DNA from: Oenanthe sinensis
Taxonomy: Eukaryota > Streptophyta > Magnoliopsida > Apiales > Apiaceae
Length of the DNA stretch: 64,000 bases
Direction of reading: 5' to 3'
Assembly: GCA_028671895.1 (NCBI GenBank)
Contig: CM053800.1
Location: 6,965,886-7,029,885 of the forward strand
Shown: piece by piece, positions 58,975 to 64,000 of the stretch
Numbering within the stretch: position 1 is the stretch's first letter
How the letters are laid out: every line of letters begins with the position of its first letter
The notes under the pieces: generated by a model
What the model was told of the DNA's origin: nothing
What the model saw: only the letters and a program-made list of their open reading frames with translations
Database searches by the model: none
Made by a program: the position numbers and the translations under genes

Positions 58975-58982
58975 TTCTTATA
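58975..58982 (-). promoter_or_regulatory. Putative TATA box of RTFL-like gene
   Basis: TATAAGAA on the minus strand lies 127 bp before the ATG, with a plausible leader between. Confidence 0.5.
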
Positions 58983-61900
58983 GGAAGGTGAATGAGTGGT
59001 CCTGGCTTTGTATTGGTCTACTAAAGTGCCAACTATGGGGCATCAAAGGATGTGCAGTGCCCCCTTAGCTCACCAGACAGTACCCCATGGGTCCTACTTT
59101 CCCACTTGTGATTCCATGGCAAATACACACAACCCCCTCAATATATACTGTGTGTGATTCTACTGTATACTCTTGTCATTCACTTTGTAATAATTGTAAT
59201 ATTGTATGGCAAGGGAATCATCATCCACCACTATAGTCGGATATCATAAAACCATACTAATTTCTACAGAAAAGGCCATAGCAGTCCTTGAAATTTTTAA
59301 AAGTACAGTATGTAATATCTATCTTGTTTTGAACTCGAGTTGCATTTATATCAACAAATACTACTGAAATATATTCATGGAAATTATTATCAGATGTATT
59401 TTGCTACAGAAACTTTATGCTTGCAAGATTTGAAAAAAGTGATTATGTATAACTTTTTTTTTGTGAAATGATTATGTATAAACTTGAGCTTTAAAAAAAG
59501 TGACCATAAAAACATGGGGAGTACACTGTTTAACCAATGTCATCTGCTCTTAAATATATTTGTTGGGTGTCAACAACAAACATAGTGGGTGTGCCATTAC
59601 AACAATAGGGCAACAAACGCCTTATATAGATTATGACCTGCTTTCCAAATTAATTGTTTTTGCTGATATATACACATATATCGACATTACAAATACAAGA
59701 TATTTATGCAGTTTATGTGCACACAAGCAACACACATGTATGATATTGCATCCACCTAATGAGACGTTGGAGGGTTTGAGTTGAATCCTACTTAAAAATG
59801 CACGTCTTAACCACTAAAAGCACATACTCCGTATTAGTAGTTGGTGACTAATGAGCCCATCTCATCTTAATTAGCTTTTTATATGTGCACGTACATGTAA
59901 GCTAGCTAGCTCATTCTAGTGGGATTCACACGAATGCATATGTTGGAATCGATCGCGAAGTCAAATGTCATCAGATATGTACATTGCATGTCTGTACACC
60001 ATTCACTACAAATTAACAGTCAAACTAGTGCACGTGAAACTCCATTTACCGTGCCAAATTATGACTAAATATTTTGTTTTCTTAAGCTAAGCAACAGAAG
60101 TACTAATAAGATATTGCTACAAGTACCAAAGCAAAAAAACCAATTCAGAGACAAATTGTATAGTTTTAGTAGTTAATTACTTTTGTACCAAATTAAGCAA
60201 TACTCCGTACACCACAACTTGCTTTTGTCTCGTGTTCCTCCCTTTTTACAACAGTACATACTCTCTTTTTTCAATTAAACCATCTCGAGTTATATTAATT
60301 ATTCTCTTCTCTCCTCCCGATCGATCACACCTCCGTTACTCGTCTTTGATGCTTCTGATTCTATACATTTTGCTAAATTTATACTAATATCTAGAGTGAT
60401 GGTTATTTTTCAAGTTACCGGTTCTCTTAAAAACTTGAGATTTTTAGAATATACATTGATTTCGAATTTGAGTAATCACTTCGTAATAACATTGTAAGGA
60501 GTAATTAATATGAAATTTGCAACGCGTGTTAGAATTTAAGCTTATGATCGCCCGAAATACAGGTATTCAATTAATAATAATCACTATCACACATGAAAAT
60601 GCAAAAATTCTATGCGCCTAAACAGTTTTTTATCATATGATTAATCTGCCTAATTGACTAAAAATGATTAAACTAATTAAGCTAAGAGATAATAATAATG
60701 CAGTATGTTAAAAGTGTTCCAGGCTTAGTTGAAGTGTCCCATGCTGGATAATATATTTATATCATGTGTGTATTAAATATTAACTGCTGGTGAGCTTGGA
60801 TGAAGCAGAACGTGCAGGTCATGTGTCTGAGACTCCTGATGTTCCTGTTAGACTCGACACCATCTACTTCACCACTGAGATATTATTTGTAATTCAAAAC
60901 TTATAGTTTAATACTTTGCCCATCAAACACAGTTGTTCTTGTTCTTCAATTAGTAATACTATCACACATGTTCTTGTTCTTCATGTTTTCTTTTTTTATG
61001 GTACAGCTCATGTTTGGATCTCCACAGGAATGCAAGTACGGCAGTTTGCAAAATGATACTATCCCATAGTGTAAAGTGTTCTGGATAATTGTCACTTAAA
61101 GATTAATGTATGTCATTACTTTTGATTCGATTATATTTTTATATTCTATTAATTGTCATGCTGATGCACTTAAGTTCTTACGCCATTACAACAAGTGTAC
61201 TTCTAAGCTTACCATCAAATATTTATGGGTTATTTCCAGAAAAAAATAAATATATATATATATATATTTTTACATATTTTTCGCTGAAAATAAATACTCA
61301 TTTACAAAAAATAAGATAAATTTTATTAGGACAAGCTCAAAAGGAAGGCCCAAAAACAAATTTATGTTAAATTTTCATAATTTTATGAAGGTAACAAGAA
61401 CCTCAGAACATGTTTTCGAACAACTAAAATTTTCACATGGAAAGAGTAATATTTTCTGAAATAATTAGCCCTGATACAGTTGTGTTGTTGCATGCACATC
61501 TAAGTTCTTAAATCATATATTGAAATTGAGGAAGCTTGTATGAAGGACGCCATTGCATTATGAATTGATCCGAATTAATTAGCTAGCTTCATTACCATAA
61601 AACAAGTAATCAGCACGTTTTGTATGTTTTAAGTAGTTTTCACTCCATAAACAGCTCCACGTCTGCTGGCTAATTATAGCTATATTTGACACTTGAAAGA
61701 TGGTTAAATCTAAATTAAATATCATCTGCATGGAATATATATACTAGTTACTGTACTTCTGTACTTGGTTATGTATTTTTATTACCAGAAACAAGAGCGC
61801 CAACAGGAAAAAGGCTGGCCAACAGTCAGCTACTTGCAATTGTGGGATGAAACGATATCACGTACTGCAATGATATTAAATAAACTTCATATTGAATTTC

Positions 61901-62048
61901 AAAGCTTGTAGCGTTCAAGTAATATACATTGACTTGTATTATGTGCACGTATATGTGTGAATGTGAGAGATGTAAAACAGAGCTCGAAGAAGAAGGGTAG
62001 ATTTCCAGATTGAATACACCGATATTTTAATGATTTTTTTAAACAGTT
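58983..62048. other. Intergenic region, no gene seen
   Basis: About 3 kb. The upstream part is probably the promoter of the RTFL-like gene. A relatively GC-balanced segment around 60783-60880 stands out from the AT-rich surroundings, but I recognise no gene or microRNA in it. A short TA run is at 61251-61266. Confidence 0.45.
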
Positions 62049-62217
62049 TTTCTAGTATGTGCCAAGGGCACACTATAAGGGATGATGTGTCAAAATTTAA
62101 TTGGCTCATATCTATTAATGATAATGTATGCACAAAAATTCTCACAAATAAAATGATGTCATCTCATAAAATTCTCATGTAAGTGATTAGTGTGTACTCA
62201 TGGACACATACTAGAAA
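62049..62217. mobile_element. Short MITE
   Basis: Inverted ends TTTCTAGTATGTGCCAAGGG (62049) and the complement of CCATGGACACATACTAGAAA (ending 62217) pair over about 25 bases with a few mismatches. It is 169 bp and non-coding; the superfamily is unclear because no target duplication is obvious. Confidence 0.55.
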
Positions 62218-62363
62218 GACCCATTTTTAAAATCAAAATTGAATACACCACTTGAAAGTTTATTGTTCTAATAAGGCCAGAATTAATAATCTATCAGGTG
62301 AAAAAAAATCCATATAGTACTTCGCTAACACCTTATAACTTATAAGCAGAGCGGGAAGCAATA

Positions 62364-63341
62364 GCCAGGCCGGCCCTTAGGGCAAACGATACAGGCTATC
62401 GCAAAGGGTATCTATTCTTGAGGGACAAATTTTTTTGGAAAATATCTGAGGTATAGATTGGAAAAAAAAATCAAAAATATTTAATTGGTTATTACAAGTG
62501 AGCAATCCATTATCAGGGAGCAAATTTTTTTAAAAAAATATATATTTAAGGTATAATTTGAAATTTTCTTTTAACAATTAAACTAGTTATTTCAAGCTAA
62601 AAATCAAAATAGCTGATTAGAAAAAAAACAAAATAGACATATTTTAATTAATAAATATAAAAAGGGGCATATTTAATTGAACCTATACAATTATAAATTA
62701 AATGTCATATTCTGTTCTAATACTCAAATTCCTAATATAATATATAGAAAGGGAGGAAAGAACCTTCGAGTTTCAGTGGTTCAATCCTTACAATATTGAC
62801 GATCTCACAAATATGAAACATACTCATCCGGTGCAAAATGTTTGTTCTTTATTTATTTATGAACAATTTCAATTTATGTTGATACATCACTTCAATCTAG
62901 GTTTGAACAATTTCAAACGCATGAGTAAACTTTTGGGTTTCTAATTAATTAGACAAATCTAAAGTACACAAGTGATGATAATCGGAAGGCTTCTTGCATG
63001 AATCTTGAAGAATTTTTAAATCATGATTTTGTTTTCGATATTGATGGGAATACTTGTTTCTCGAGTTAAGAATTATAAAAGAATGTTTATCTATAGAAGT
63101 AAAAAAAATGATTGATATGTTGAACTTTTCGAAGAGTATGTAAGGTTGTTATCCAACTGAACAATTGCTTATAGGATACTGTTAACTATTATGGTTACAG
63201 TGGGCTTATGTAGAACATAGTTTTTCAAAATTGAAGTTGATTAAGTCGTATTTTAGTTCTAGTATGTTGTAAGAACGGTTGAATGGATTGGATATGCTAG
63301 CAAATTCTAATTATAATTTTGAAGGTTTGATTAATGAGTTT
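62364..63341 (+). pseudogene. Decayed hAT transposase fragment
   Basis: A GC-rich CAGGCCGGCCCT-like end near 62365 resembles hAT termini. From about 62865, fragments of a hAT transposase C-terminal half are readable in shifting frames: VDTSLQSRFEQFQTHE, then IAYRILLTIMVTVG, then after a 1-base shift HSFSKLKLIKSYF and ERLNGLDML, ending near GLINEF. The fragments fit the hAT dimerisation region. Several stop codons and at least one frameshift make it non-functional. It is cut at 63341 by the next repeat. Confidence 0.7.
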
Positions 63342-64000
63342 TGTTAGTGGACTTTTTGTCCACTATATACGTTCCAATTTGGCTTAAATTGATCGCTAGT
63401 GCCCAAGTATTTAGTGTCTTTTGATGTGTTTTATGTTTTTGGTGTGCAGATTCCCAAGCGAAGCAGAATTGATGAATATTTGCATAAATTGGTGGTACAT
63501 GAGCTAGGAATTCAAGGGAGAAGGGTCAAGGCTTGAGTTGAGACCAAGAGAATGTGAGACGACTCGTTAAAGAAGCAACGAGCAAGGAAAATCATTTCCG
63601 GGCAGAAAGGGCAGGCGCGCCCTCCCCTCTACAGGCGCCCCCGCGCTCTATTAATGAGGCGCGCCCGCGCTCCTTGAGGCGCCCCCGCGCTCCAGCCGAC
63701 TCCAGTTGCTGATTTTTTTTTGCAGTTTGGTCCGTTTCGAAGCCCAGAAAGCAGCAAGCCCATGGATCATTGTTTTTATGTAACCTAGTATAAAGACATT
63801 AGGATGATTATTATTTTTTATCAAGCAATTAAGTAAGCAAGTAGGTTGTTAGTATCGTACAAGAGGGCAGAGTACTTTGTGAGCCGTCAAGCTAGTTTCT
63901 TTTGTAATTTTCATCACGTGGATTTTCGGTTGTTTCTTTTACTCTTGCAATTAATATCAGTAATTTATGCATAATTGTTTATTTTACTATGTTTTCAATT
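63342..64000 (+). repeat. LTR-like repeat (5' portion, runs past window end)
   Basis: It begins TGTTAGTGGAC directly after the hAT remnant. It contains an 8-bp perfect hairpin (63345-63365), a GC-rich tandem array and a possible TATAAAG box (63790-63796), in a composition unlike its surroundings. This resembles the LTR of a large Ty3/gypsy element, but its far end, PBS and target duplication are outside the window, so a solo LTR or other repeat is possible. Confidence 0.4.
63614..63692 (+). repeat. GC-rich minisatellite GGCGC(G/C)CCCGCGCTC
   Basis: Units start at 63614 (truncated), 63634, 63658 and 63678, spaced 20, 24 and 20 bp. It is the only strongly GC-rich stretch in the window. Confidence 0.85.

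Noticed and set aside
60783..60880. Possible microRNA precursor or exon
   Set aside because: More complex sequence than its surroundings, but I found no convincing foldback, no known miRNA and no open frame with a recognisable domain.
1..64000. tRNA, rRNA or snoRNA genes
   Set aside because: I looked for tRNA A/B-box-like segments and rRNA-like sequence by eye and saw none I could support; a tRNAscan-SE/Infernal run would settle it.

Overview
This is plant nuclear DNA, almost certainly from a eudicot. It is AT-rich, has intron-bearing genes with GT-AG splice sites, and carries plant-specific families: a bHLH30-like factor, a SOG1-type NAC factor and a DVL/RTFL peptide. Plant LTR retrotransposons and MITEs are everywhere. 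The large Sirevirus elements, and an asterid flavour to some protein matches, hint at a big repeat-rich genome, but I cannot name the species.

Layout. (1) 1-18016: a very large (about 19.5 kb) Ty1/copia retrotransposon of the Sirevirus/SIRE type on the + strand ('E1'). Its 5' LTR is cut by the window start. It encodes gag, pol and a third ORF far downstream, and its two LTRs look identical. (2) 18017-33896: a gene island of about 16 kb. It holds a degraded Helitron-like repeat, a Stowaway-like MITE, a two-exon bHLH gene (20636-22370) and a six-exon SOG1-like DNA-damage-response NAC gene (25408-31570). SOG1 has a foldback MITE in intron 2 and diverged triplicate repeats in intron 1. (3) 32771-53965: a nest in which an old foldback element was interrupted by a hAT-like insertion and then by a second complete Sirevirus ('E2', 33897-53824, minus strand, 5-bp TSD ATCAC). 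(4) 53966-64000: intergenic DNA with several MITEs and a Helitron-like element, a 49-residue DVL/RTFL peptide gene (58699-58848, minus), a decayed hAT transposase, and the start of another LTR-like repeat with GC-rich minisatellite units.

How the parts relate. E1 and E2 belong to one family: pol proteins are about 94-95% identical by eye. Their LTRs and third ORFs are much more diverged. Both keep full-length gag, pol and ORF3, a primer-binding site complementary to initiator tRNA-Met, several polypurine-tract copies and young LTR pairs, so both look recently active. They sit in opposite orientations with their 3' LTRs facing the gene island.

The most interesting points are: the third ORF and how it is expressed; the in-frame stop(s) between gag and pol inside a splice-site-like sequence; palindrome-bearing tandem repeats in the LTRs with a matched stem change; and a duplicated SQ-phosphosite module in the SOG1-like protein. 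Splice models and TE boundaries were read by eye and have not been tested with transcripts or database searches.
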